Below, piece by piece: positions 37,085 to 45,586 of a DNA stretch of 64,000 nucleotides. Made by a program: the position numbers and the translations under genes. The notes below the pieces were generated by a model, which worked only from the letters and a program-made list of their open reading frames with translations, had not been told where the DNA came from and ran no database searches. Origin of the DNA: Castellaniella sp034675905 (GTDB lineage: Bacteria; Pseudomonadota; Gammaproteobacteria; Burkholderiales; Burkholderiaceae_B). Where the stretch lies: contig NZ_JAUCCV010000001.1 of NCBI RefSeq assembly GCF_034675905.1, positions 1 to 64,000 of the forward strand, in the 5' to 3' direction. Each line of letters starts with the position of its first letter. Within the stretch, counting starts at the first letter, position 1.

Positions 37085-37615
37085 ATGAGAAATTTAATGA
37101 AACTTGGTGGTGTGCTAATGATGGCTGTTATATTAATGTTTATTACAGTTAAGTCATATGCCGACCAAAGTGAGTGTAAAAATTCGGAGTTTTTTATGAA
37201 TGAAAACAATAGTAAGACAATAGTTCAACGTTTCAATAAGGAAGTAATTGTTGATTTAAATAGAAAATCCTTCGATGAATTAATGTCTACGGACTTCATC
37301 AATCACTCTGCTGCCTCTGGCACTGATAATGGTCCAAACAGCATGTGGAATACATTTAGTAACGTTCTGCACCCAGCAATTAGCAATCTCAACGTCGAAA
37401 TACTCGATCAAATCGTTGAGGGTGATAAAGTGGTGACACGTAAGAGAATTACTGGCCGTCATACAGGAAGTCTTATGGGCATTGAAGCCACAGGGCGAGA
37501 TGTAAGTATTGATGTCATTGACATAATACGAGTTAAAAATGGACAATACGCAGAACACTGGGGGTTAAATACTTTTGGTGCGGTGATACAAGAGTTAAAA
37601 TCTGCTGAAAACTAA
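37085..37615 (+). CDS. Exported SnoaL-like (ester cyclase-type) protein
   Basis: A 176-residue protein with a Sec signal peptide (MRNLMKLGGVLMMAVILMFITVKSYA). The SnoaL/NTF2-like fold follows, with family-typical FINHSA, VVTRKRITGRHTG and EHWGLNTFGAVIQ segments. The GC content is very low compared with the backbone, so it is foreign. It is convergent with an AraC regulator and the pair is enclosed by IS5/IS2 remnants. Substrate unknown. Confidence 0.75.
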   Translation: MRNLMKLGGVLMMAVILMFITVKSYADQSECKNSEFFMNENNSKTIVQRFNKEVIVDLNRKSFDELMSTDFINHSAASGTDNGPNSMWNTFSNVLHPAISNLNVEILDQIVEGDKVVTRKRITGRHTGSLMGIEATGRDVSIDVIDIIRVKNGQYAEHWGLNTFGAVIQELKSAEN

Positions 37616-37655
37616 ACGAATAATTTACCAGCTATTATTCAAAGTCTTCAAAATT

Positions 37656-37685
37656 ATCCCACGACGTTGTTTTTATGCGTGGGAT
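37656..37685. terminator. Weak hairpin between the convergent SnoaL-like and AraC genes
   Basis: ATCCCACG / CGTGGGAT (37656-37663 and 37678-37685) with a 14-base loop and no clear T-run. Placed where a bidirectional terminator is expected. Confidence 0.4.
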
Positions 37686-37792
37686 GCCCCCATTCCTAGA
37701 AAAGCAGTAATCTGTTTAGATCTGAAAGCTGTTACTACTAACCACAATCACTTGGCTTATTTCAAAACGAAAGCAATCTGTTGTTACTTACG

Positions 37793-38656
37793 TCAAGAGT
37801 TCGGAGGCATTCCTATATGTTCACGAGGACTGACACCAAAATGCTTCTTGTAAGCATGACTAAAGCTTGAATATTCACTATAGCCAAGCTGTGAGTATAC
37901 TTCAGCTAATGGCACTTTATGCTCACATATAAGCTTTTGAGCGTATGTCATTTTTTTATGATTCAACCATTTTCTTGGTGGCTGATTAAATATGCTAATA
38001 AAGGTTCGTTTGAATGTAGATAAGCTCATGTTGCATAAAAAAGCCAACTCTTGTAAAGAGAGATTAGAGTACATGTTACTTTGAATGACTTGGCTCAATG
38101 CAACTTCTGAGCGAGATCGGCTATGTACACTGCAAAAAAACGACTGTAATCCCTCTATCTGAGTTGTTTCTAGATACCCAAAAAGTTCTAATAATTTGGC
38201 CCATTTTACGGTTGAACTTATAGGGCCGCTGGTTAACAAGAGCCTAAGTGATCGAGCATAATGCCGGATGAAATCATCCTGATTAAAAATTTGGCATGGG
38301 GAAGGTCGATTAGATTTACGGGGAAACTCAACGTTTGACAATAATTTTTCTAGCGTTTCATTTTTAATGTAAATAACAATGCTGCTGAAAGGATTATTAT
38401 CCGGAATAACCTCGGAGGTCATTAAATTTCCAGAATTCAACATTACAAGTTGATTTTTTTTGACCGATACACTCAACTCCGGAGTCAACACAGTTTTCTC
38501 TCCAGATAATAATATGTTCACCATGACTCTGTTTAGCTGAATTTTATTCTTATTAGATGCTTCCTTAGTGACATAATGACGGATAATAATATCCTCATTG
38601 CATTGTGACTCCGTAAGCAAATCTTCCGGTAGGTTATATATCATCATCTTGTCCAA
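37793..38656 (-). CDS. AraC-family transcriptional regulator
   Basis: A 287-residue protein. The C-terminal double helix-turn-helix begins near residue 190: LSLQELAFLCNMSLSTFKRTFISIFNQPPRKWLNHKKM, then LAEVYSQLGYSEYSSFSHAYKKHFGVSPRE. The N-terminal half is a cupin-like ligand or dimer domain. It is AT-rich, like its convergent neighbour, and probably controls it or an unlinked gene. It lies in a 1.9-kb passenger block bounded by enterobacterial-type IS remnants. Confidence 0.85.
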   Translation of the reverse strand: MDKMMIYNLPEDLLTESQCNEDIIIRHYVTKEASNKNKIQLNRVMVNILLSGEKTVLTPELSVSVKKNQLVMLNSGNLMTSEVIPDNNPFSSIVIYIKNETLEKLLSNVEFPRKSNRPSPCQIFNQDDFIRHYARSLRLLLTSGPISSTVKWAKLLELFGYLETTQIEGLQSFFCSVHSRSRSEVALSQVIQSNMYSNLSLQELAFLCNMSLSTFKRTFISIFNQPPRKWLNHKKMTYAQKLICEHKVPLAEVYSQLGYSEYSSFSHAYKKHFGVSPREHIGMPPNS

Positions 38657-38787
38657 AATAGATCGCCTGATTTCCTATAGTGGATTCGAGGCTCAATAAG
38701 TTTAAGCTATTTTCCCATACATAAAGTAATTCATAAACTTACAAATTAGCAAAGGCGCCAAAATGGATATGTCCAGAAACGTGTTTC

Positions 38788-38852
38788 TAGACTGGCCCCC
38801 TGAATCTCCAGACAGTTGGTATCACTTAAGTTAGTGATAGTCTTAATACTAG
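38788..38852 (+). mobile_element. IS2 left-end fragment (about 65 bp)
   Basis: Starts TAGACTGGCCCCCTGAATCT and continues CTCCAGACAGTTGG... AGTGATAGTCTTAATACTAG. From memory this is the 5' end of E. coli IS2 with a few differences. It is cut at CTAG by an IS5 insertion. Confidence 0.8.
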
Positions 38853-39066
38853 GGAAGGTGCGAATAAGCGGGGAAATTCTTCTCGGCTGACTCAGTCATT
38901 TCATTTTTTCAGTTTGAGCCGATCTTTTCTCCCGTAAACGCCTTGAATCAGCCTATTTAGACCGTTTCTTCGCCATTTAAGGCGTTATTCCCAGTTTTTA
39001 GTGCGATCTCTCCCACTGACGTATCATTTGGTCCGCCCGAAACAGGTTGGCCAGCGTGAATAACAT
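38853..39066 (-). mobile_element. IS5 3'-end fragment (214 bp), inserted in the IS2 remnant
   Basis: Begins GGAAGGTGCGAATAAGCGGG. On the minus strand it encodes the last residues of the IS5 transposase, MLFTLANLFRADQMIRQWERSH. It breaks at 39067, where a different IS3-family element starts. The preceding CTAG (38849-38852) is the usual IS5 target and lies inside the IS2 leader. Confidence 0.88.
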
Positions 39067-39084
39067 TGAATCGGCCCGGGTTTT

Positions 39085-39963
39085 CTAGACGGTCCCGGTC
39101 TTCAAAAAATGCTGGTTCTCGAATTCTACCGGTGAGAGATCACCGGCATGGCTGTGGCGCCGTTTCGGGTTGTAGAACATCTCGATGTAATCGAAGATAT
39201 CAGCCCTGGCCTGCTCCCGGGTGGCGTAGACGCGACGGCGGATCCGTTCGCGCTTGAGCAGCTGGAAGAAGCTCTCGGCCACGGCGTTGTCATGGCAATT
39301 GCCGCGCCGACTCATGCTTGGTTTGAGCCGATGGGACTTCAAGAAATCACGCCAATCGTGGCTACCGAACTGGCTGCCCTGATCGCTATGGATGATGACC
39401 TCAGTCTTCGGACGGCGGCGCCAGACGGCCGCTAACAAGGCGTTGAGCACCAGATCGCTATCGATGCGACTGCCCATGGACCACCCGACCACGGTGCGCG
39501 CAAAGAGGTCGATCACCACCGCCAGATACAACCATCCCTCATGAGTGCGGATATAGGTGATGTCGGTCACCCACGCCTGATCGGGCGCAGCCACGTCGAA
39601 CTGTTGCTGCAAGAGGTTCTCAGCCACCAAGCTGGGGTGCCCGCCTCGGTTACCCGGCCGCCGGCGCTTGTAACCCGTCTGAGAACGCAGGTGATGCTCG
39701 CGCATGATCCGCGCCACCCGGTGCCTGCCACAGATCTCGCCCAGATCCCGTAGGTCGTGGGTCACCTTGCGATAGCCGTAGATGTACTCGCTGTCCTGCC
39801 AGCTCTGACGAATGAGCCCTACGAGCCGCTGATCCTCCAGAGTGCGAGCGCTGTGTGGAGAACGGCGCCAGGCGTAGTAGCCGCTGGGATGGATACCGAG
39901 CACCGCGCACATACGTCGCACCGGAAAGACGGTCGTGTGGTCCCGAACGAAGGCGTACTTCAC
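39085..39963 (-). CDS. IS3-family transposase OrfB
   Basis: A 292-residue protein with HTH_21 (VRRMCAVLGIHPSGYYAWRRSP) and the DDE core WVTDITYIRTHEGWLYLAVVID, IIHSDQGSQFGS and NAVAESFFQLLKRERI. It is intact and likely expressed as OrfAB by a -1 shift. Confidence 0.95.
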   Translation of the reverse strand: MKYAFVRDHTTVFPVRRMCAVLGIHPSGYYAWRRSPHSARTLEDQRLVGLIRQSWQDSEYIYGYRKVTHDLRDLGEICGRHRVARIMREHHLRSQTGYKRRRPGNRGGHPSLVAENLLQQQFDVAAPDQAWVTDITYIRTHEGWLYLAVVIDLFARTVVGWSMGSRIDSDLVLNALLAAVWRRRPKTEVIIHSDQGSQFGSHDWRDFLKSHRLKPSMSRRGNCHDNAVAESFFQLLKRERIRRRVYATREQARADIFDYIEMFYNPKRRHSHAGDLSPVEFENQHFLKTGTV

Positions 39964-40250
39964 TGGGACTGCTTCGCGAAGTACGCCGCCGCTTTTTTTA
40001 AGATGTCGCGCTCCTCGGTCACACGCCGCAGCTCGGCCTTCAGGCGCCGAACTTCCTGAGCCTGTTCACCGGCCTCGCGGCGGCTGCCCTCGTCACCAGC
40101 GTACTGTTTACGCCACTGATACAGGCTCCAGGTACTGATCCCCAAACGCGCTGCAACATCGGCCACCTTGTGGCCGCGCTCGGTCGTCTGGCGCACAGCC
40201 TCGATCTTGAACTCTTCGGAAAAACGCTTCTGCATGGCCTTCGTGCTCAT
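39960..40250 (-). CDS. IS3-family transposase OrfA
   Basis: A 96-residue HTH_Tnp_1 protein (VADVAARLGISTWSLYQWRKQYAG) with a coiled-coil tail VRRLKAELRRVTEERDILKKAAAYFAK. It overlaps orfB by four bases. The A-run coding LKKAA is a candidate slippery site. Confidence 0.95.
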   Translation of the reverse strand: MSTKAMQKRFSEEFKIEAVRQTTERGHKVADVAARLGISTWSLYQWRKQYAGDEGSRREAGEQAQEVRRLKAELRRVTEERDILKKAAAYFAKQSQ

Positions 40251-40442
40251 GATGACTCCTCATCGCCCCATTATGAGGCATATGGGTGTCTAGAGGTTCC
40301 GGGCCGATTCAGTTGCCTGTCGAGGTGTAGGGCCGAGTTTTATGCCTCGTGAGCATCCCCCTCTCCCTCATTTGTCACACCTGAGGATATGGTAACCGCA
40401 GATAACAGGATGTGGCGCTCCGACCCTATGGGCGAGAGGCAA

Positions 40443-40486
40443 TGTACTAACAAAATCCCTTGCTCATAGATTTTTTTGTTAGTACA
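40443..40486. promoter_or_regulatory. BrnTA operator: 13-bp inverted repeat
   Basis: TGTACTAACAAAA (40443-40455) and TTTTGTTAGTACA (40474-40486) form a perfect inverted repeat with an 18-base spacer. It ends ten bases before the brnT ATG. BrnT-BrnA autorepress their promoter in Brucella, so this is the likely binding site. Confidence 0.75.
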
Positions 40487-40495
40487 ATTAATCTT

Positions 40496-40768
40496 ATGGA
40501 AATCGAGTTCGACCCCGAGAAACGCGATAAGACGCTGACCGAACGCGGGCTGGATTTCGCTCGAGCCGACGAGGTATTCGCGGGCCGTCACTTCACCCTG
40601 GAAGACACCCGCGAAAACTACAGCGAGCCGCGCTACATCACCGTCGGCAAGCTCGACAACCGGATGGTTGTCACGGTGTGGACGCCTCGCGACGAGGCCC
40701 GCCGCATCATCAGCATGAGGAAAGCAAATGAACGCGAGCAAACGCGATACGCCCACCGCTTGGACTGA
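40496..40768 (+). CDS. brnT: BrnT-family ribonuclease toxin
   Basis: A 90-residue RelE-like toxin of the BrnT family: MEIEFDPEKRDKTLTERGLDFARADEVF at the start, YITVGKLDNRMVVTVWTPRDEARRIISMRKANEREQTRY at the end. The latter holds the conserved W, R and terminal RxxxxERxxY residues. It cleaves RNA to stop growth. The start at 40496 is preferred over one 12 codons upstream, which lies in the operator. The gene overlaps brnA by 41 bases. Confidence 0.93.
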   Translation: MEIEFDPEKRDKTLTERGLDFARADEVFAGRHFTLEDTRENYSEPRYITVGKLDNRMVVTVWTPRDEARRIISMRKANEREQTRYAHRLD

Positions 40769-40994
40769 CCCGGACGACGCTCCTGAACTGACCGACGAGT
40801 TCTTCGAACGGGCGGACGAGTATGTCGGCGACAAGCTCATCCGACGCGGCCGTCCGGCAGGCAGCCATAAGACCGCCACGACCATCCGCTTCGACGACGA
40901 GGTTCTCGACGCCTTCAAGTCCACGGGCAAGGGCTGGCAAACGCGCATGAACGCCGCCCTAAAGGACTGGCTGAAGTCCCATCCGCCGGCATAG
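40728..40994 (+). CDS. brnA: BrnA-family antitoxin
   Basis: An 88-residue antitoxin with a disordered acidic N-terminus that binds the toxin (PELTDEFFERADEYVGD) and a ribbon-helix-helix DNA-binding C-terminus (TTIRFDDEVLDAFKSTGKGWQTRMNAALKDWL). It neutralises BrnT and represses the operon. The pair probably stabilises the island. Confidence 0.93.
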   Translation: MNASKRDTPTAWTDPDDAPELTDEFFERADEYVGDKLIRRGRPAGSHKTATTIRFDDEVLDAFKSTGKGWQTRMNAALKDWLKSHPPA

Positions 40995-41058
40995 ACGGGC
41001 ATGTCCCCACTGCTACCGTCTGAAAACCGTCCACACCAACACGCACGCAAAAAAAGGC

Positions 41059-41107
41059 TCTACATCATTCAAAATAGCTAAAAAAAAATCCCAGCCATCA
41101 GGCTGGG
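41059..41107 (-). repeat. Right copy of the ~36-bp repeat, ending in a hairpin terminator
   Basis: CTACATCATTCAAAAT (41060-41075), an AGCT variant and nine A lead into ATCCCAGCC-ATCA-GGCTGGGAT (41086-41107). On the minus strand that is a strong terminator with a U-run. It directly adjoins the ssrA-like 13-bp core, so it is plausibly the displaced native ssrA terminator. Confidence 0.7.
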
Positions 41108-41115
41108 ATCCAGGT

Positions 41116-41128
41116 AGCCGGGGGGAAT
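41116..41128. other. Candidate distal attachment core of the ssrA island
   Basis: AGCCGGGGGGAAT is identical to 53883-53895, inside the T-arm/acceptor sequence at the 3' end of ssrA. The two copies would bound a segment of about 12.8 kb with the integrase next to ssrA. The match is short and sits in a G-run, so chance cannot be excluded. Confidence 0.55.
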
Positions 41129-41309
41129 CCAACTGCACTATAAAAACCTCATGATTAGTGCTTCTTCGCGGATTTACACATTAAAGTACCCCCAGAAGTA
41201 CCCCCGTTTCGTACTGGCTGTCATCGGATGGCCCTGCACGCTATCTGGATCGGCCCCCTGAAACACCGGACACAGTCACCCACTTAAAATAGCAGGTAGG
41301 CATACGACT

Positions 41310-41705
41310 GTGTTTATGACCAACAGCAAGCAGGAAGTGATGGAATTACTGACCCAGCCGGAGCGTCGGCGGCGCTGGTCGGTGGAACAGAAGCTGGCCA
41401 TGGTGCGCGAGAGCAACGAGCCTGGTCAGACGGTTTCGATGGTGGCGCGCCGCCATGGTGTGAACCCGAACCAGCTGTTTCACTGGCGCAAACTGTACCA
41501 GGACGGCGGCTTGTCGGCAGTGGATGCTGGCGAGCAGGTGGTCGCGGCCTCGGAGCTTGCCGACGCGCTCAAGCAGATCCGGGAGCTGCAGCGCATGCTG
41601 GGCAAGAAGACCATGGAGAACGAGATTTTGCGCGAAGCGGTGGAGTACGGCCGCTCAAAAAAATGGATTGCGCGCTCGCCCTCGTTGCCAGGGGAAGACC
41701 GGTGA
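41310..41705 (+). CDS. IS2-group transposase OrfA, copy 2
   Basis: A 131-residue HTH/leucine-zipper protein identical in sequence to OrfA of copy 1. Its 3' end overlaps orfB across the seven-A run near 41657. Confidence 0.93.
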   Translation: MFMTNSKQEVMELLTQPERRRRWSVEQKLAMVRESNEPGQTVSMVARRHGVNPNQLFHWRKLYQDGGLSAVDAGEQVVAASELADALKQIRELQRMLGKKTMENEILREAVEYGRSKKWIARSPSLPGEDR

Positions 41706-42550
41706 AGCGGGTCTGTGAAGTCCTCGGCGTGGCGCGCTCGAACATGGCAGTCAGGCTGGCACGATCAGCGGATTGGCGCGATGGCCGCACGGCCCGCCCG
41801 ACGCAGGATACGAAGTTGGTCGAAGAGATTCATGAGCATATTGGGCAGTTGCCCAGCTACGGCTATCGGCGAGTCTGGGCGCTGGTGCGGCGAGATCGGG
41901 AGCAGCAGCAGGAGCCGCCGGTCAACGCCAAACGGGTCTACCGAGTGATGCGCGACCATGGTCTGCTGCTGGAACGTCGCAGGCAGCCCCTGGCGCCTGC
42001 GCGGCGCCACGATGGGCAGGTCGCCGTCCTGCGCAGCAATCAGCGCTGGTGCTCTGACGGGTTCGAGTTCCGCTGTGATGACGGCAGCCCCTTGCGGGTG
42101 ACCTTTGCCCTGGACTGCTGCGACCGTGAAGCGATGAGTTGGTCGGCAACCACCGCTGGTCATAGTGGCGACGTGGTGCGCAATGTGATGCTGGCGGCGC
42201 TGGAACACCGGTTCGGCAATACCGATCAGACGCCGCAGCAGATCGAGTGGCTGAGCGATAACGGCTCGGGCTACATCGCATCAAAGACGCGAGAGTTCGC
42301 CAGACGCATTGGCCTGAAGCCGCTGACCACGCCCGTGCGCAGCCCCCAGAGCAATGGCATGGCCGAGAGCTTCGTGAAGACGATCAAGCGTGACTATGTC
42401 GCCTTCATGCCCAAGCCCGATGTGCCCACGGCGCTGCAGAATTTGGCGATTGCCTTTGAGCATTACAACGAGCGGCACCCCCACAGTGCGCTGAAATACC
42501 GGTCCCCCAGGGAGTTCAGGCGCCATCAGGATTTATCAACCCAAGGGTGA
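41663..42550 (+). CDS. IS2-group transposase OrfB, copy 2
   Basis: A 295-residue DDE-domain protein identical in sequence to OrfB of copy 1, in the -1 frame relative to OrfA. The catalytic Asp, Asp and Glu are all present, so both copies look active. Confidence 0.95.
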   Translation: MDCALALVARGRPVKRVCEVLGVARSNMAVRLARSADWRDGRTARPTQDTKLVEEIHEHIGQLPSYGYRRVWALVRRDREQQQEPPVNAKRVYRVMRDHGLLLERRRQPLAPARRHDGQVAVLRSNQRWCSDGFEFRCDDGSPLRVTFALDCCDREAMSWSATTAGHSGDVVRNVMLAALEHRFGNTDQTPQQIEWLSDNGSGYIASKTREFARRIGLKPLTTPVRSPQSNGMAESFVKTIKRDYVAFMPKPDVPTALQNLAIAFEHYNERHPHSALKYRSPREFRRHQDLSTQG

Positions 42551-42772
42551 TTCTGTGTCCGGTAATACGGGGGCAAATCCACTATCGGACAGTAGACAGG
42601 CGACTACTATACTACTTACCAGCCTACACGGGACTAAGCTGAATAGCCGAGGCGAAAAGCGGCACTTACGGCACCACCACAATCACGCCACTACGTCTTA
42701 GCTACCAACCCCGTTCTTCATCTGTCTAGCCAGTTCTCACCGAAAAACGCGTCACTCCCTCTGCCACCACGT

Positions 42773-43750
42773 ATGAAACTCACCAACTACCTATCTGGCA
42801 AGGAAATCGAGGCCGATCCGCTGTACCAAACCCCAACACTACGCCGTGCCATGGAAAGCAGTGCTCGGCTAAAATATGCATCCACAGTGCAGATATATAA
42901 GGTCTTGAAGAAAATTTGTGCTGGGCAGGCACTGCACACCGCATTCCCAGAATTCGACAGCGGCATGCTACTACGCAAAAGGCTTGAATCCGCGATATAC
43001 GACCATATGTCCATTGTAGTTCGTAAGGAGCTACAAGCCATGGAGCGCATTACCGATCAACGCAGCATCGAATTCCATGACTTCGAAGCTAATCTTAAAT
43101 TAATACACTCTTACTACAAGGAAATCAGTTCGCAAGCACCTGAGCTACTTGAGCATATCAATATCGACCCAACAGGATCATTCCTCAAGTCAAGCGGCCT
43201 CTTTGAAATAATAAACTCAAAGAAAAAATCTGCCCTAGGGGTTGGAAGAAAACTAGATTACTACCTTGCTTTCATTGCAGCAGCATTCCTCTATTGCAGA
43301 AAAAGCGATCACGCCCGCCGCAATCAACTCTTCAAGCAAGCCGACGATGACTTAACAGAGGCTTCTATATTGTGCGTGTGCGCAGAGGAAAACGACAGCG
43401 CAGGATACCACCAAGCAGTGCGCCGCAAACTCAAGCAGGCAGGTGGAAAAGCAAAATCCAAGGGATATGGCGTTCTACACGAAATCCTCGCAAATCTCAT
43501 TCGCACCCATGCCCCTGAAGGGGGCTGGGTCTCACAAGAGGATGTCATAGATAGAACCTGGTTTGAAAATAGAAATGGGATACGGGAAACCGTGAGCATA
43601 CCGATTCTACTGCATCGAGAGCAAAGAAGCCGGAATCTCAGCGTACAACTTACTGAGTCGAATATGGATTCGACCCTTCTTAAATGGATTCGCAAGGTTG
43701 ATATGGTAGCATCCACTTTCAATAATACAAAAAAGCAAAAAAATCAATAA
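42773..43750 (+). CDS. Unrecognised island protein (325 residues)
   Basis: A cytoplasmic, charged, mostly helical protein without signal peptide or clear membrane helices. A hydrophobic patch, YYLAFIAAAFLYC (about 163-175), is followed by a Lys/Arg-rich region RKLKQAGGKAKSKGYG (about 222-237). I recognise no domain. GC content is intermediate. It converges on the Gp2-type replication gene and lies between an IS and that gene. No good ribosome site is visible, so the start is tentative. It could be cargo of the satellite, but function is not assigned. Confidence 0.65.
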   Translation: MKLTNYLSGKEIEADPLYQTPTLRRAMESSARLKYASTVQIYKVLKKICAGQALHTAFPEFDSGMLLRKRLESAIYDHMSIVVRKELQAMERITDQRSIEFHDFEANLKLIHSYYKEISSQAPELLEHINIDPTGSFLKSSGLFEIINSKKKSALGVGRKLDYYLAFIAAAFLYCRKSDHARRNQLFKQADDDLTEASILCVCAEENDSAGYHQAVRRKLKQAGGKAKSKGYGVLHEILANLIRTHAPEGGWVSQEDVIDRTWFENRNGIRETVSIPILLHREQRSRNLSVQLTESNMDSTLLKWIRKVDMVASTFNNTKKQKNQ

Positions 43751-43755
43751 ACCTA

Positions 43756-44883
43756 TTACGATTCCACGGTAGAGGCGATGGCAGCCTTACTGCGTGGCCG
43801 CCCTTTTCTACTGCCAGAACCACGCATCGTTCCTCGACCGAAACTTCGAGCACCATCTGGCAATTGTAATTTTACGCACTGATCTACCTTCGTCAGATAG
43901 CTAGCCACCACACCCTCAAGATGCTGGCGAACATCTCGATCATGATGGTTGATCAATCCGATCCCAAGCGTCCCAAGATTTTGGTATCTTCGCTTGTCTC
44001 GATTACAGTTGTAATACCGCCCAATATTTCCAGTGACGCACTTCCAGTAATCGCCTACCAAATTCCCGATAGTAATGTCCTCACAGCTTTTTTGGCCATT
44101 CAGGAAAATTAACGTGTGGTAATGCCAGCCATTCCTAGGCCCATATTCCAGCTTCCAGGCATAGCCAATCAGTACGCTCTTCCCAAGCAGTTTCTTCAAG
44201 TGATTGGCCAAACCAATAAAAAACGATTCGCGATGCTCGAATACATCTTGGTGCAACAATCTCAAGCCCATCGACTGATACGATACATCATCAACCATAT
44301 ACTCCAGATCAAGCCTAACAGTTAAAACCTTCGAGTATTTTGAAAAAAGGTCATCTATATAACCCATCAAGCTTTTGTGGTTCTTATTGGATGATCTTTC
44401 AAAATTCTTGACCAACCTTCTGAATGAAGGCAGCTTGGCGTCTTGCCTGATAGCTTCTACATAGCAATTCAATGCCTTCACCTGATCAGGCGTGGATTTG
44501 ATAGGAACATGCGGAGTTCCAACAAGCCTAGAGATTTCAAAAAATTTTTGATTCTCAACAAACGAACTAAGATACGGATTAACTATGTATCGTGGAAATA
44601 ACCTCACCAATTCCGCCGCAAATTGATTATAAAGAAGTAAAAATAAACCGTTGGATAATTTTGCTCTTTCCTTTATGACGTATTCCATTTTCCCTGAAAT
44701 ACGATTCTTAGACTCTTTGAGTGAAAATAGATCTCCACTTGAATTTGATATTCCTTTTACAACCTCAATAGCCTCTACAAGCCACCCAGCATCCTGACAT
44801 TCCTGTGTTTTAACAGACACAGAAGAATCACCACAATAATCACGAAACATTGCCCTTTCCTGCAGAGCAGTTTTCATATCCAT
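43756..44883 (-). CDS. Inovirus Gp2 / YagK-YfjJ-like protein, putative rolling-circle replication factor
   Basis: A 375-residue protein. The C-terminal half matches the YagK/YfjJ (inovirus Gp2) type: VLTVRLDLEYMVDD (about 188-201), then WKLEYGPRNGWHYHTLIFLNG (about 244-264) with a His-x-His metal-binding motif like HUH nucleases, followed by YWKCVTGNIGRYYNC. Such proteins occur in P4-like satellites and integrated islands and are thought to start replication. The tail is basic (RGSGSRKGRPRSKAA). An AlpA regulator lies upstream across a 380-bp AT-rich gap. Confidence 0.78.
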   Translation of the reverse strand: MDMKTALQERAMFRDYCGDSSVSVKTQECQDAGWLVEAIEVVKGISNSSGDLFSLKESKNRISGKMEYVIKERAKLSNGLFLLLYNQFAAELVRLFPRYIVNPYLSSFVENQKFFEISRLVGTPHVPIKSTPDQVKALNCYVEAIRQDAKLPSFRRLVKNFERSSNKNHKSLMGYIDDLFSKYSKVLTVRLDLEYMVDDVSYQSMGLRLLHQDVFEHRESFFIGLANHLKKLLGKSVLIGYAWKLEYGPRNGWHYHTLIFLNGQKSCEDITIGNLVGDYWKCVTGNIGRYYNCNRDKRRYQNLGTLGIGLINHHDRDVRQHLEGVVASYLTKVDQCVKLQLPDGARSFGRGTMRGSGSRKGRPRSKAAIASTVES

Positions 44884-45262
44884 AGATTCACCATAAAAAT
44901 AAATGAATAATTCCTATTGAATAACATCACAACACACCTAAAATTCTACACACAATCACAGAAGCCCAGTATTAAAATATAAATATTCTAATTGTATTTA
45001 GATATCATAAAAACCTTTAATGCAAACCATCAGGCATCAGGATAATTTACATCAAATAAATAAACTCCAACAATAAACAAAAATCCAAAAACTGTAAGTT
45101 AGTGTCATATAAACTGATATTCTCAGAATAAAATAAATCTCGAATGCCATTACCTTATCTCGAAAAATACCGAGTTAACTGGTTCCCCAGTGATCACTTT
45201 CCATCCTACAAATACAGAGAGGGCTTTCGCCCCCTCCTCTATACTTCCCGGTCACCAAACGA
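44884..45262. other. AT-rich non-coding gap, candidate promoter/origin of the satellite module
   Basis: About 380 bases of very AT-rich sequence lie between the Gp2-type gene and alpA, both on the minus strand. No gene is supported. It may contain the Gp2 promoter or the replication origin for the rolling-circle protein. A hairpin GAGGG...CCCTC-like stem (about 45220-45240) next to the alpA end could terminate alpA. One copy of a TGGTTCCCCAG motif also found at 45831 lies at 45180. Confidence 0.45.
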
Positions 45263-45586
45263 TCATGCGGCCCGAATGAGCGCCTTTTGCGCAATCCAAA
45301 TCACCACCTCCTGTTCCAGCCATCCCACCATTCGGGCTCCCAGTTGGACCCTTCGTGGAAACGTCGGATCATAACGATCCGACTTTGGATTCATCAACGA
45401 ATATAAAGTCGAACGAGACATGCCGGTCCGATCCTTCAATTCGCGGAGTCGCATAATGCGATCAGGCAGACACTGCTCGGTCACAAACGCCCCTTCTAAC
45501 CGGGGAGCATTACCCATAGAAAAATCGGGGGACACCCCATCGGTATCACGCGGACCAAAATCAACTTCACGCATTGCGTTCAGCAT
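45263..45586 (-). CDS. alpA: AlpA-family excisionase/transcription activator
   Basis: A 107-residue protein whose C-terminal 60 residues are an AlpA/MerR-like winged HTH: IMRLRELKDRTGMSRSTLYSLM, PTFPRRVQLGARMVGWLEQEVVIWI. AlpA proteins switch on integrase and excision of prophage-like islands. The start MLNAMREVDF (45586) is chosen because AAAGGGG lies at the right distance upstream; a longer frame adds 33 residues. Confidence 0.85.
   Translation of the reverse strand: MLNAMREVDFGPRDTDGVSPDFSMGNAPRLEGAFVTEQCLPDRIMRLRELKDRTGMSRSTLYSLMNPKSDRYDPTFPRRVQLGARMVGWLEQEVVIWIAQKALIRAA

Larger units (their letters stand above)
39067..40311 (-). mobile_element. IS3-family element (IS51/IS1404-like), 1245 bp
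   Basis: Complete element with ends TGAATCGGCCCGGG and CCGGGCCGATTCA. OrfA and OrfB overlap by ATGA and an A7 slippery run lies near the end of orfA. The flanking triplets (CAT and GTT) differ, so no target duplication remains. One side was probably rearranged after insertion into the IS5 remnant. Confidence 0.92.
41246..42581 (+). mobile_element. IS2-group (IS3 family) insertion sequence, copy 2, 1336 bp
   Basis: Same element as 33687-35022 in the opposite orientation. It has identical length, ends TGGATCGGCCCCC and GGGGGCAAATCCA, and its own 5-bp target duplication CTATC (41241-41245 and 42582-42586). It therefore inserted independently of copy 1. Confidence 0.95.

Noticed and set aside
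36863..38860. Simple IS5-flanked composite transposon
   Set aside because: The right IS5 fragment is inserted into an IS2 remnant and both IS5 copies are truncated by other elements, so the present arrangement is a nested relic and not a clean composite.
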